From Streptomyces xanthophaeus (GTDB taxonomy: Bacteria; Actinomycetota; Actinomycetes; Streptomycetales; Streptomycetaceae), in NCBI RefSeq assembly GCF_030440515.1, contig NZ_CP076543.1:1674001-1738000 (forward strand): DNA of 64,000 nt, written 5' to 3'. The notes beneath the pieces are model-generated. The model saw only the letters and a program-made list of their open reading frames with translations, was not told the origin of the DNA and searched no databases. A program made the translations under genes and the position numbers. Positions 1-8,002 of this stretch are shown here, piece by piece. Position 1 is the first letter of the stretch, and each line of letters begins with the position of its first letter.

Positions 1-252
1 CGCCTCCCGCAGCGCCGCGACCGGATCGGGCCCCGCGTCCAGAACGAGGTGGACGTGTGCGTCGACGAGCCCCGGCAACAGCGTGCCTTCGGGGAAGTCG
101 TGACGCAGAATGCCCGCGGGGGCTCGGGCCTCCACCTCGCGGCGCGGTCCGGTGTCCGCGATGACGCCGTTTCGCACCAGCACGGCGCCGTCCGCCAGGA
201 CCTGGCCGTGCGGTCCGGTCACCACGCGCCCGGCCGAGATCAGGGTGTCCAT
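1..252 (-). CDS. Amidohydrolase, N-terminal part (cut by window edge)
   Basis: Reverse-strand frame open from ATG at 252 to the window edge, 84 codons. It starts MDTLISAGRVV and continues with a typical amidohydrolase N-terminal beta-sandwich (GAVLVRNGVIADTGPR). The metal-binding signature follows: a GLVDAHVH stretch near residues 61-68, whose HxH would bind the catalytic metal. This order is characteristic of cytosolic imidazolonepropionase/prolidase-like amidohydrolases that hydrolyse C-N bonds of small molecules. Substrate cannot be told because the rest of the TIM barrel is outside the window. It lies 13 nt behind the MAB_1171c-like gene on the same strand and may be the last member of that operon. 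Confidence 0.85.
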   Translation of the reverse strand, partial: MDTLISAGRVVTGPHGQVLADGAVLVRNGVIADTGPRREVEARAPAGILRHDFPEGTLLPGLVDAHVHLVLDAGPDPVAALREA

Positions 253-265
253 CGTCACTCCTCGT

Positions 266-1411
266 TCAGGATGGTGCTGTCAGGGCTTCGGAGAGCCGGA
301 TCAACTGCCGTACGTCGCTCTCCAGTCCGCCGTCGCCCTCGCCGGGCAGGGCGACCGGAACGGCCTGGGAGGGCGCGTCCTCCCCGGAGGCGTACGCCCG
401 CAGCGCGGTCCTCAGATGGCGCGCCGCGACCTCGGGCGTGAGCGGTGCGTCGGCGTCGGCCGTGGCCGCCTCCAGTGCCAGGTAGGGACTGATCCGGACG
501 AGCCCGTCCCGGCACTCGATGACACGCCGGTAGTAGCGCCGGTGCACGCCCCGCGGACTCAGCACGTCCCAGCGGCGGGCGGCCCCCGTGCGTTCGAGTG
601 CGTCCTCCGGGAACGCCAGGTGCAGAGCCGCCCAGAGAGGGGCCAGCCTGCGGTAGACGCGGCCGTGGTGCCACCACAGGCGGATGCTGGCCCAGCGCGT
701 CACCAGCCCCGGGTAGACCACGCCCGCCACGAACAGGGGGATCGCGAGGTCGAGGAGGAGCTTCGCCCCGGTGATCACCGGGTGGGGCACACCGCCGCCG
801 AGCAGGCGCAGGAGCGTCACGCACTCCCGTACCGCCGAGGCCAGCACCATGCCGGCCAGCGCGGCGGCCACCATCCGCAGCCCGGTCGCCAAGGGCCGGC
901 TCGCCAGCCGCGCGTACCGCACCGTCCAGAACAGCGCCGCCGCAAGGGCATACGTGAGGTAGGCGCCGGCCGAGAGGTAGAAGACCGCGACACCGGGGAC
1001 CCTCATGTCGGCCGTCGCGTACGTGTGGCCCCGCTCGACGTGCGGCGTCACGGCCATGGCTGCCGCCGCGATCACCGCGGTCGCGGCGAACGGCACCGCA
1101 TGCCGGCGCACCCGCGTCCGTGCGGCGGCCGGGTCGGACGCCGAGTGGATGAAGAAGCACCCCAGGAAGTACACGGCTCCGAGCAGGCAGAGGTTCTGCA
1201 GCAGCTTGGCGGCGCCGTCCCCGGCGAACCCGTCGACGAGGCGGATGACCACGGGCAGCCCGAACGGGAAGGAGAGACCCGCGCTGAACATGCAGAGGAA
1301 GACCGCGCGCAGCAGCCGGTCGGAGGGATCGCGTGCGACCTGCCGCCCCGTCCAGAGCAGCGAGCCGTACAGAACGACGGCGAGCACCAGGGACAGCACG
1401 GTCACAACCAC
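266..1411 (-). CDS. MAB_1171c-like membrane protein
   Basis: 381-aa protein with about seven hydrophobic segments in the first 250 residues (for example VLSLVLAVVLYGSLL, then LLQNLCLLGAVYFLGCFF) and a soluble C-terminal part of about 130 residues. Architecture and context match the actinobacterial MAB_1171c-like (DUF6545-type) membrane proteins, which are commonly found downstream of an ImmA/IrrE-like peptidase gene and an XRE regulator. Function is not established for the family. The chosen GTG at 1411 overlaps the end of the upstream peptidase gene by 10 nt, indicating translational coupling. A role as membrane sensor or target of the XRE/peptidase pair is inference only. Confidence 0.75.
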   Translation of the reverse strand: MVVTVLSLVLAVVLYGSLLWTGRQVARDPSDRLLRAVFLCMFSAGLSFPFGLPVVIRLVDGFAGDGAAKLLQNLCLLGAVYFLGCFFIHSASDPAAARTRVRRHAVPFAATAVIAAAAMAVTPHVERGHTYATADMRVPGVAVFYLSAGAYLTYALAAALFWTVRYARLASRPLATGLRMVAAALAGMVLASAVRECVTLLRLLGGGVPHPVITGAKLLLDLAIPLFVAGVVYPGLVTRWASIRLWWHHGRVYRRLAPLWAALHLAFPEDALERTGAARRWDVLSPRGVHRRYYRRVIECRDGLVRISPYLALEAATADADAPLTPEVAARHLRTALRAYASGEDAPSQAVPVALPGEGDGGLESDVRQLIRLSEALTAPS

Positions 1412-1917
1412 CCCTGCCGGTCCGCGAGCGCCGTGTGCACCCGTCGGGCCGAGACGTCACCCGGCGCGCGGGGCGTGACCCGGTCCAGCACCGACGCCCA
1501 CTCGAGGATGATCGTGGCGACGAGTTCCGCCTCCCGTTCCCTTTCCTCGGCGTAGGAGGTGCGCCGGAGCGCGCGGTTGATCACTTCGATCGAGAGGTCC
1601 GGCAGCACCTCCTGCCAGACGGCGTCCTCGGACTCGTCGCTCCCGTGGTCCGCCAGGATGTGCCCGACCTCGTGGAGCACGATGTGGTCCTGGTGCGCCC
1701 GGCTGGTCTCCTTCTGGTAGAAGATGAAGTCCGCGTGCGCGCCGGCGATCCACAGACCGTACGGGCCCGGGACGGGCAGCGAGTACGGGACCAGCCGGAT
1801 CGGCCGTCCGCGGTGCTCACCGAGGAGCCGGCACAGCTCGGGGACCCGCAAGGGGGCGGTGACGCCGAGTTCCCTGAGGATGCTCCGACATCGTTTGCGC
1901 AACGTACGTTCGTTCAC
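1402..1917 (-). CDS. ImmA/IrrE-family metallopeptidase-like protein
   Basis: About 171 aa. The zinc-peptidase signature HEVGH lies near residue 80 (VLHEVGHILADHG), followed by a glutamate-rich helix (YAEEREREAELVATII) that supplies the third ligand in this family. ImmA/IrrE peptidases act in the cytoplasm and typically cleave or regulate a partner XRE repressor. I chose GTG at 1917 because GGAG sits 7 nt upstream; an in-frame GTG at 1974 would add 19 residues but has no ribosome-binding site. It lies between an XRE gene (61 nt upstream) and the MAB_1171c-like gene (10-nt overlap), so all three are probably one transcript. Confidence 0.8.
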   Translation of the reverse strand: MNERTLRKRCRSILRELGVTAPLRVPELCRLLGEHRGRPIRLVPYSLPVPGPYGLWIAGAHADFIFYQKETSRAHQDHIVLHEVGHILADHGSDESEDAVWQEVLPDLSIEVINRALRRTSYAEEREREAELVATIILEWASVLDRVTPRAPGDVSARRVHTALADRQGWL

Positions 1918-1978
1918 GAGCCAACTCCGCTGGTGAATCTCCTGGGGCCTGGAAATTCCATCCAACGGCGTCACACCA

Positions 1979-2452
1979 TCATGATCCAGGACGATTCAGG
2001 CCATCGTCCTGGCCGGGACCGCCCTCGGCCTGCTCCAGGCGGTAGACCACGTCCAGCAGATCCATGACCTGTTCGCGGTGCTTCTGCGACAACTGCCCCG
2101 CCCGCATGGCCATCAGCTTCACGTCACTGCCCTGCGACGCCTCGTGCAGCCGCGCCTGCGCGGCGGCGAGGGCCAAGAGCTGCTCCTCGATGCGTGCGGT
2201 GGCCGAGTCGTCCACGAAATAGGCCGCGGGGACTCCGAAGAAGCCTGCCAGCGCCTGCAGATGACGCAGCGTCGGATTGGTCTTCCTGCTCTTGCGCAGC
2301 TGCCAGATGTAGCTCTGGGAGATCGACACACCGGTGCCCCGGATGGCGGAGGCCACCTGCTCGTTGCTGTACTCGTGGTCGGGATCCGGTCTGACGGTCT
2401 CGAAGAGCCGGTTCAGCTTGTCGGCGAAGCCGTGTTCCGGTTCCTCTGGCAT
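1979..2452 (-). CDS. XRE-family transcriptional regulator
   Basis: 157-aa cytoplasmic DNA-binding protein. Residues about 8-80 form a Cro/C1-type helix-turn-helix region (NEQVASAIRGTGVSISQSY, then IWQLRKSRKTNPTLRHLQAL) followed by FFGVPAAYFVD, a common XRE continuation. The C-terminal half is helical (LLALAAAQARLHEASQ) and probably mediates dimerisation. The start is fixed by AGGGAGG about 7 nt before ATG 2452; the frame stays open far upstream, but nothing there looks coding. It heads a probable operon with the ImmA-like peptidase and the membrane protein, and a good sigma-70-type promoter lies just upstream. Targets are unknown; autoregulation is the usual behaviour of such pairs. Confidence 0.85.
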   Translation of the reverse strand: MPEEPEHGFADKLNRLFETVRPDPDHEYSNEQVASAIRGTGVSISQSYIWQLRKSRKTNPTLRHLQALAGFFGVPAAYFVDDSATARIEEQLLALAAAQARLHEASQGSDVKLMAMRAGQLSQKHREQVMDLLDVVYRLEQAEGGPGQDDGLNRPGS

Positions 2453-2772
2453 GACGTCCACCTCCCTGGTCCGGCCAGCTCTGTTCTTCCACTCGGATGA
2501 ATCGGCGCAACGTCCACTATCGCCACTCTGGTTGAAGAGCGTCAAGGTGCGGACTACGGTACGGCTGCACCGGCCGTCAACCGACGTGAAAGCACGATCT
2601 ACCCAAGGATCGACATGGGTCGATACCGGACCCGGGGAACGACGAAGGCAGCCATCGGCTCCGCACCGACCACGCGGGAGCCGTCCCACCGCTGCCCCCG
2701 TCCCCTGCACGGCGAGCCGACGGCATGGCGCGAGTGCTGGAGCACAACGTGAGCCAGAAGGGGGAGCAACAC
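2453..2772. other. Divergent intergenic region between XRE and GntR genes
   Basis: 320 bp without a convincing gene. It holds the reverse-strand promoter listed separately and, overlapping it on the forward strand, a weaker TTGAAG at 2532-2537 with TACGGT at 2555-2560 (17-bp spacer). That could serve the GntR gene with a leader of about 200 nt. The GntR ribosome-binding site (AAGGGGGAG) is at the right end. The two -35 regions overlap, so the two regulators may influence each other's transcription. Confidence 0.5.
2516..2545 (-). promoter_or_regulatory. Candidate HrdB-type promoter of the XRE operon
   Basis: On the reverse strand TTGACG (2545-2540) is followed after 18 bp by GATAGT (2521-2516). 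The -35 box matches the TTGACA consensus at 5 of 6 positions and the -10 box fits the loose actinobacterial pattern. Transcription would start near 2509, giving a leader of roughly 57 nt before ATG 2452. This is pattern matching only. Confidence 0.45.
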
Positions 2773-3246
2773 ATGTCAACTGCGTCCGGAACGGGGAACA
2801 TCCACCTCCACGGCAGTGCCGCCGAAATACCGCTCTACGCCCAGATCCGGGCGAAGCTCAGGATGGACATCGCGTCGGGCCTCTACCCCCAGGGGGAGTA
2901 CCTTCCGCCCGCCGACCAGCTCGGCAAGGAGTACGGCGCCAACAAGAACACGATCCTCCGCGCGCTGCGGATGCTGCGCAGCGAAGGGGTCGTGGACTTC
3001 GGGCGCGGTCGCGGCGCCGTCGTCCTGCCGGCTTCGGGCCCGGTGGGCCTCGACGACATCTCCGACCAGCTCCAGCGGGTCGTCAACCTCGCGGACGTCT
3101 CGGGCATCCCGCGCGCCGCCATCATCTCCGCCATCGAACGGATGCCCAGGATGGCCGCCCGCCACGGGAGGGCGGCGCGGCGCGGGCTGCCGGCGGTGCG
3201 CGGCCGCAGGCCGGGATGGAGCCAAGGAAGCTCATGCGGAGAGTGA
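2773..3246 (+). CDS. GntR-family transcriptional regulator
   Basis: 157 aa starting at ATG 2773, preceded by AAGGGGGAG. A winged helix of the GntR type occupies residues about 15-85: IPLYAQIRAKLRMDIASGLY, then GEYLPPADQLGKEYGANKNT, then ILRALRMLRSEGVV and a glycine-rich wing (GRGRGAVV). The C-terminal part is short and lacks a full effector domain of the FadR, HutC or MocR kind. It resembles the small GntR proteins found in many Streptomyces accessory loci. It sits 260 bp upstream of the lasso precursor on the same strand and is a candidate regulator of that cluster, but nothing in the sequence proves the link. The last 30 residues are Arg/Gly-rich. Confidence 0.8.
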   Translation: MSTASGTGNIHLHGSAAEIPLYAQIRAKLRMDIASGLYPQGEYLPPADQLGKEYGANKNTILRALRMLRSEGVVDFGRGRGAVVLPASGPVGLDDISDQLQRVVNLADVSGIPRAAIISAIERMPRMAARHGRAARRGLPAVRGRRPGWSQGSSCGE

Positions 3247-3505
3247 CCAACAGCCCAAGAAGACCAGGCTGATCCCGCACCCCGGACCGGCGGATCCTTC
3301 TCATCCCGGTCCCTCTTGTGCCAGGTGGCGGCCCTGACGAGAGGTGCCGGGCGGCCCGGCCGCCCCGGTCGCGGACCGTGTCGGCCACCGGCTGCTCCTT
3401 GAGCGGAGGGTGGCCACCGGCCGAGGATCTTTCCAGGCGGCCACCGAAATCCCGGGAAAAAGGGGGTCGTCCCGTCAGAAACCCATGCGAGAAGGGATGA
3501 GAACC
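3247..3505 (+). promoter_or_regulatory. Lasso cluster upstream region with three GGCCACCG repeats
   Basis: 259 bp between the GntR gene and the lasso precursor. The octamer GGCCACCG occurs three times in direct orientation at 3383-3390, 3412-3419 and 3439-3446, spaced 29 and 27 bp. The second copy lies within the palindrome GGTGGCCACC. No consensus -35/-10 pair is evident. The ribosome-binding site GAAGGG lies about 10 nt before ATG 3506. The repeats could be operator half-sites for the neighbouring GntR or LuxR regulator; this is inference from position. Confidence 0.35.
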
Positions 3506-3625
3506 ATGGCCAAGAAGGTCTACGAGGTTCCGGCGCTGTCCAAGGCCGGTGACTTCCGCAAGGACACCGGATTCCTGAAGCGCGGACCGCACGAGCCCAA
3601 GGTCCGTCTGCCCCTGGGCTGGTAG
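3506..3625 (+). CDS. Lasso peptide precursor (A)
   Basis: 39-aa precursor. The leader shows the RRE-recognition pattern YxxPxLxxxGxxxxxTx: Tyr6, Pro9, Leu11, Gly15, Thr21. With Thr at the penultimate leader position, cleavage after Gly22 gives the 17-residue core FLKRGPHEPKVRLPLGW. Phe1 would then form an 8-membered-ring macrolactam with Glu8. The alternative, Gly22 as residue 1 with a 9-residue ring, would put Thr at -1 and is less usual. The core is basic (two Lys, two Arg, one His). ATG 3506 is preferred over ATG 3485 and 3497 on spacing to GAAGGG. The cyclase gene starts 5 nt after the stop, and B1, B2 and an ABC exporter follow, which fixes the identity. I do not recognise this core as a described lasso peptide. 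Confidence 0.9.
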   Translation: MAKKVYEVPALSKAGDFRKDTGFLKRGPHEPKVRLPLGW

Positions 3626-3629
3626 TCCG

Positions 3630-5423
3630 ATGACACGCCACGGCGAGGGATGGTTCGCGCTGTTTCCGGACTGTGAGGCCGCCCTCGCCGTGGCCTCCCG
3701 GCTCGGGAAACGAGCCGAACGCACCCTCACACACCCGTCAGGACGACCGTTCGTGCGGGGCAGCTGGGCCACATCCGTCCAGGCCCGCAACGACCGGGGA
3801 ATCTTTGTGGCGCTCATCGGGCACACCCCCGTCGGCGCACCCGAACTCAGCGCGCACATCGCCGGGGTACGCGATCCCGGCGCAATCCACCGAGTCACCG
3901 CGCGCCTCCCCGGTGACTTCCACGTCATCGCCGAGGCACACGGCGAGATCCACGCGCACGGCACCGCCTCGGGGATGCGCCGGCTCTTCCACGCCACCGA
4001 GGACGGCGTCACCGTCGCCGCCAACCGCGCCGACGTGCTGGCCCGGCTGGTCGACGCACCGGTCGACGAGGACGTCCTCGCCCTGCGGCTGCTGGACTCC
4101 GTCCCGCACCCGCTGGGTGACGTCCCCCTGTGGCGCGGCGTGCACTCCGTCGTCCCCGGCGAACTCCTGCGCTTCGGCCGCTCCGCCCCGCGGACGGTCC
4201 GCTGGTGGCAGCCCCCGCGGACACAAGTCCCGCTCGCCGAGGGGGCGGAGGCGCTCCGCACGGCGCTGGACGAGGCCGTGCGCCTGCGGGTGGACGCCGC
4301 CGGAAGCGTCAGTGCCGATCTCTCCGGCGGCCTCGACTCCACCACCGTCTGCGCCCTCGCCGCAGGCGTGAGCACCGCTCCGTTACCCGTGCTCACCATG
4401 CCCAGCAGGGACCCGGGCGACGACGACGTGCACTGGGCCCGGCTCGCCGCCGCCGAGATCGACGGCCTGGAGCACATCCTGCTCGACATCGACGAGATCC
4501 CGCTCTTCTACAGCGGTCTGCTGGACGTGCGCGGACCCGTCGACGAACCCCTCCCCACCATCCTCGACCAGCCGCGCCAGCTGGTCGGCCACGACCGGCT
4601 CCTCGCCGGCGGGTCGCGCCTCCACCTCACCGGCATGGGCGGCGACCACGTCCTGTGGGGGCATCCCGCCCACCACCGTGACCTGCTGACCACCCGTCCC
4701 CTCACGGCACTGCGGAGCATCCGCGGCTACCGCGCCCAGAACCGCTGGTCGCTGCGCGAGACCCTGGCCGTCCTCGCCGACAGCCGCCCCTACGGCCAGT
4801 GGCTCGCGGACATCGCCGACGACATCACCGCCCCGCGACCCGCCCCGCACAGCCCGGACGTCTTCGGCTGGGACATCCCGCCCCGTCTGCCCGTCTGGGC
4901 CACCGCCGACGCCGCCGCCTCCGTACGCCGGAGCCTGCGGGAGGCCGCCCGCACGGCACAGCCGCGCGGTACCACCCGCGCCCTCCACAACGAGATCCAC
5001 ACCCTGCACCACGGCACGCGGGCCACCCGAATCCTGCACCAGGTCGCGGAGCACAGCGGGCTGCCGCTGGCGAGTCCCTTCCTCGACGACCGTGTCGTCG
5101 AGGCGTGCTGGTCGGTCCGCTCCGAGGAACGCGCCACGCCCTGGGAGTTCAAACCGCTGCTCAAGCGCGCCATGCGCGGCCGGATGCCCGACGCGCTGCT
5201 GCGCCGCACCACCAAGGGCGAGGCCTCGGCCGACGCCGCCAACGGGCTGCGGGAGAACCGCGAACGCCTCGCCGAGCTGTGGCGGGACTCTCTGCTCGCC
5301 AAGGCCGGACTGGTCGACGCCGACAAGCTCCTGGACATCACCCTGCGGCCCTCGTCGCCCGAACTCCGGCACGGCGGCCTCGACGCCACTCTCGCCTGCG
5401 AGATCTGGCTCCGCACCATCTGA
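3630..5423 (+). CDS. Lasso cyclase, asparagine-synthetase-like (C)
   Basis: 597-aa protein with asparagine synthetase B architecture: a degenerate N-terminal glutaminase-like half and a C-terminal synthetase half. The ATP-pyrophosphatase loop SGGLDSTT is near residues 233-240 and a second conserved element is TGMGGDHVLWG. It adenylates the side chain of the core acidic residue (Glu8) and closes the macrolactam on the new N-terminus. Length is as usual for the family. It begins 5 nt after the precursor stop, so the two are probably co-translated. Codon 252 (4383-4385) is TTA, which in Streptomyces needs the bldA tRNA and would tie lasso production to late growth. Confidence 0.93.
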   Translation: MTRHGEGWFALFPDCEAALAVASRLGKRAERTLTHPSGRPFVRGSWATSVQARNDRGIFVALIGHTPVGAPELSAHIAGVRDPGAIHRVTARLPGDFHVIAEAHGEIHAHGTASGMRRLFHATEDGVTVAANRADVLARLVDAPVDEDVLALRLLDSVPHPLGDVPLWRGVHSVVPGELLRFGRSAPRTVRWWQPPRTQVPLAEGAEALRTALDEAVRLRVDAAGSVSADLSGGLDSTTVCALAAGVSTAPLPVLTMPSRDPGDDDVHWARLAAAEIDGLEHILLDIDEIPLFYSGLLDVRGPVDEPLPTILDQPRQLVGHDRLLAGGSRLHLTGMGGDHVLWGHPAHHRDLLTTRPLTALRSIRGYRAQNRWSLRETLAVLADSRPYGQWLADIADDITAPRPAPHSPDVFGWDIPPRLPVWATADAAASVRRSLREAARTAQPRGTTRALHNEIHTLHHGTRATRILHQVAEHSGLPLASPFLDDRVVEACWSVRSEERATPWEFKPLLKRAMRGRMPDALLRRTTKGEASADAANGLRENRERLAELWRDSLLAKAGLVDADKLLDITLRPSSPELRHGGLDATLACEIWLRTI

Positions 5424-5433
5424 AGGGGAACCC

Positions 5434-5685
5434 ATGCAACTGCGTGAGGACGTGTCCGTGGTGGACACCGACTACGGCAAGGTCCTGCTCGACGGCAGTA
5501 CGGGTGAGTACTGGGAGCTCAATCCGACCGGCAGCTCGGTCCTGGCCGGCCTGCTCGACGGCACCCCGGCGAAGGACATCGCCGACGCCCTGTGCGCCGA
5601 GTTCGACGTCGACGCGGACCGGGCGCAGGCCGACGTGAGCGCCCTGCTCTCCGCCCTGCGCGACGCCCGGCTGGTCGGCCCGTGA
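5434..5685 (+). CDS. Lasso RiPP recognition element, PqqD-like (B1)
   Basis: 83-aa stand-alone PqqD-fold protein (MQLREDVSVVDTDYGKVLLD, then GEYWELNPTGSSVLAGLLDG). In lasso pathways of actinobacteria this B1 protein binds the leader through the YxxPxLxxxG motif and delivers it to the B2 protease. It is preceded by AAGGGGAAC 10 nt after the cyclase stop. Its stop overlaps the GTG start of B2 (GTGA), so both halves of the split B protein are translated together. Confidence 0.92.
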   Translation: MQLREDVSVVDTDYGKVLLDGSTGEYWELNPTGSSVLAGLLDGTPAKDIADALCAEFDVDADRAQADVSALLSALRDARLVGP

Positions 5686-6122
5686 GCTTCCATCCGGTCC
5701 CGGAGACCCACACCGGGACGTCGTTCGCCCAGCGCGCCGGAGCCCGCCTCGCCGTGGCGGTGGGCCGGCCCCTGCTGCTCCTGCCGCCGGCCCGGCTGGC
5801 ACGGGTGCTCGGCGTGGTGTCCCGCGGAGCCCGCCCGGCCGGCCATGACCGGACCTACCGGGCCCGGCAGGCCGTCACCACCGTCAGCGCGGTCTGCGCC
5901 GGCCGTGAGGGCTGCCTGCCGCGCTCGGTCGCCACGGCCCTGCTCTGCCGCGCCCGCGGGGAGTGGCCCACGTGGTGCGTCGGCGTCCGCGCCGCGCCGC
6001 CCTTCGGCGCCCACGCCTGGGTCGAGGCGGAGGGGCGGCTGGTGGGCGAGGAACTGCCCGAGAGCTACTTCCGGAGGCTGATCACCGTGGGCTCCGGGAG
6101 CGAGGAGAGGAGCCCTTCATGA
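5682..6122 (+). CDS. Lasso leader peptidase, transglutaminase-like (B2)
   Basis: 146-aa cysteine protease of the transglutaminase-like fold that removes the lasso leader. The likely catalytic Cys lies in the VCAGREGCLPRSVATALLC segment (about residues 60-80), and the His in GAHAWVE near residue 112, with the downstream acidic residue in the same strand region. It begins with GTG 5682 overlapping the B1 stop and ends in an ATGA overlap with the exporter. Size matches the split B2 class rather than a fused B protein. Confidence 0.9.
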   Translation: MSFHPVPETHTGTSFAQRAGARLAVAVGRPLLLLPPARLARVLGVVSRGARPAGHDRTYRARQAVTTVSAVCAGREGCLPRSVATALLCRARGEWPTWCVGVRAAPPFGAHAWVEAEGRLVGEELPESYFRRLITVGSGSEERSPS

Positions 6123-8002
6123 CCGACCACGCGGATCCGTCCGGCACCGCGACCGGAACCGGCCGGGGAGCCGGGGACGGGCCCGGGACCGTGGCGCACC
6201 CCGGGGAGAACCCCGCCGACGGCGCCCGCCCGGGCACCCGTGATCTGCTGCGCCTGCTGCGCGGCAGCGGCCGGACCGTGGGGGCCGCGCTCGCGCTGAC
6301 CGTCGCCGGCACCGCCCTCGGACTGCTCCAGCCGCTGCTGACCATGCGTCTGATCGACCGGGTCTCCGCCGACCGGGCCGTCGCCGTGCTCGTCGTGACG
6401 CTGGCCGCTCTCTTCCTCGTCCAGGCCGCCCTGGAGGCGGCCGGTCAGTACCTGTTGGACGTGACCGGCGAGAGCGTCGTCCGGCGCCTGCGCCGCGGAC
6501 TCGTCGAACGGCTGTTGTTCGTCCGCCTCCGAGAACTCGACGGCCGGCGCGCCGGCGACCTGCTCTCCCGGGTCGGCACCGACACGACCATGCTGCGGGA
6601 CATGGTCGCGGGCAGCTTCGTGCAGCTCGTGACCGTCACCATCACCGGAGTCGGCGCCGCGGGACTGATGCTCTGGATCGACCCCGTCATGTTCCTCGTG
6701 GTCGCCGGGACGCTGCTGGTCGCCGCCGTCCTCGTCGCGGGCGTGATGGCCGGCATCCGGACCAGCACCGAACAGGCGCTCGCCGGTGTCGGTGCCATGA
6801 CCGCCGACCTCGAACGCGCCCTCGGCGGCATCAGGACCGTACGGGCGGCCCGCGCCGAACACCGGGAGGCCGAGCGCATCGGCGCGGACGTCGACGCCGC
6901 CTACACCGCCGGCGTCCGCTCCGCGAAGCTCGGCTCCGTCGTGGGGCCCGCCATGGAGATCGCGGTCAACGGCTCGTTCCTCCTCGTCCTGCTCGTCGGC
7001 GCGGTCCGGGTTTCCGACGGCTCCATGTCCGTCAGCGAACTCGTCGCTTTCCTGCTGTTCGCCACCTACCTGGTGATGCCGCTCGCAGGCCTCTTCAACG
7101 CGCTCAGCCTGATCCAGCGCGGCCTCGGCTCGCTCCGCCGGATCGAGGACGTCCTGCGCCTGCCCGTCGAGCAGGACCCGCAGGACGGTGCGCCCGTACC
7201 GCTCCCTGCCCCCGCCGCATCGCCCGCGGCACCGCCCCCGCTCCTCGAACTGCGGCGGGTCTCCTTCGCGTACGACGACCGCCCTGTGCTGCGCGACGTC
7301 TCGTTCTCCGTGCCGCGCAGCGGGCTCATCGCCCTGGTCGGCCGGTCCGGCGCCGGCAAGACGACGATCGTCTCCCTCGCCGAGAAGTTCCACGAACCGG
7401 ACGGCGGACACGTCCTCTTCGACGGCGCCGACGTCAGGGGCGTCGATCCGCGCGACCTCCGGGCCCGTATCGGCTTGGTCGAACAGCACGCGCCCCTGCT
7501 GTACGGAACCCTGCGGGACAATCTCGTCTACGCGAAACCCGAGGCGCATGAGAGAGAAATCCGGGAAGTGCTCCGGATGGTGAATCTCGAAGAACTCGTG
7601 GAGCGCCTGGCGAACGGACTGGAGACGGAAGTCGGCGACCGGGGATTCAATCTCTCCGGCGGCGAACGCCAACGCGTCGCCATTGCCCGAGCCCTGCTCG
7701 CCCGGCCCGAACTCGTACTCCTCGACGAACCCACGTCGCAACTCGACCCCATCAACGAACGGGAACTCACCGACGTCCTGCGGGACATCTCCCGAGAACG
7801 CGCCCTGCTCGTCGTCGCCCACCGCATGTCCACCGTCCGGGCGGCCGACCGGATCGTCGTCCTCGACGAGGGCCGTGTCGGCGCCGAGGGCACGCACGAA
7901 CAGCTGCTCGCCGAGGACCCGTTCTATCGCAGGCTGACCACCGACCACCTCACGCCGCCCCTCGGCCGGCCCGCCCCAGACAGGAGCGTCGCAGCACCGT
8001 GA
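6119..8002 (+). CDS. ABC exporter of the lasso cluster (D)
   Basis: 627-aa half-transporter with membrane and ATPase domains fused. A Pro/Gly-rich 40-residue N-terminus precedes about six membrane segments (residues 50-340). The nucleotide-binding domain follows, with Walker A GRSGAGKTT near residue 410, signature LSGGERQR near 513, Walker B LVLLDEPTSQ, and H-loop VVAHRMS. There is no N-terminal C39 peptidase, in line with leader removal by B2. It probably exports the mature lasso peptide and gives self-protection. ATG 6119 overlaps the B2 stop, and the stop overlaps the LuxR GTG. Confidence 0.92.
   Translation: MTDHADPSGTATGTGRGAGDGPGTVAHPGENPADGARPGTRDLLRLLRGSGRTVGAALALTVAGTALGLLQPLLTMRLIDRVSADRAVAVLVVTLAALFLVQAALEAAGQYLLDVTGESVVRRLRRGLVERLLFVRLRELDGRRAGDLLSRVGTDTTMLRDMVAGSFVQLVTVTITGVGAAGLMLWIDPVMFLVVAGTLLVAAVLVAGVMAGIRTSTEQALAGVGAMTADLERALGGIRTVRAARAEHREAERIGADVDAAYTAGVRSAKLGSVVGPAMEIAVNGSFLLVLLVGAVRVSDGSMSVSELVAFLLFATYLVMPLAGLFNALSLIQRGLGSLRRIEDVLRLPVEQDPQDGAPVPLPAPAASPAAPPPLLELRRVSFAYDDRPVLRDVSFSVPRSGLIALVGRSGAGKTTIVSLAEKFHEPDGGHVLFDGADVRGVDPRDLRARIGLVEQHAPLLYGTLRDNLVYAKPEAHEREIREVLRMVNLEELVERLANGLETEVGDRGFNLSGGERQRVAIARALLARPELVLLDEPTSQLDPINERELTDVLRDISRERALLVVAHRMSTVRAADRIVVLDEGRVGAEGTHEQLLAEDPFYRRLTTDHLTPPLGRPAPDRSVAAP

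Noticed and set aside
1402..2452. XRE and ImmA-like genes as a toxin-antitoxin pair
   Set aside because: No toxin-like domain is visible; HEVGH peptidase plus XRE and membrane protein fits the regulatory trio better.
6119..8002. Lasso exporter as a C39-peptidase (LanT-type) transporter
   Set aside because: The N-terminal region is a short Pro/Gly-rich stretch without the C39 Cys/His motifs.
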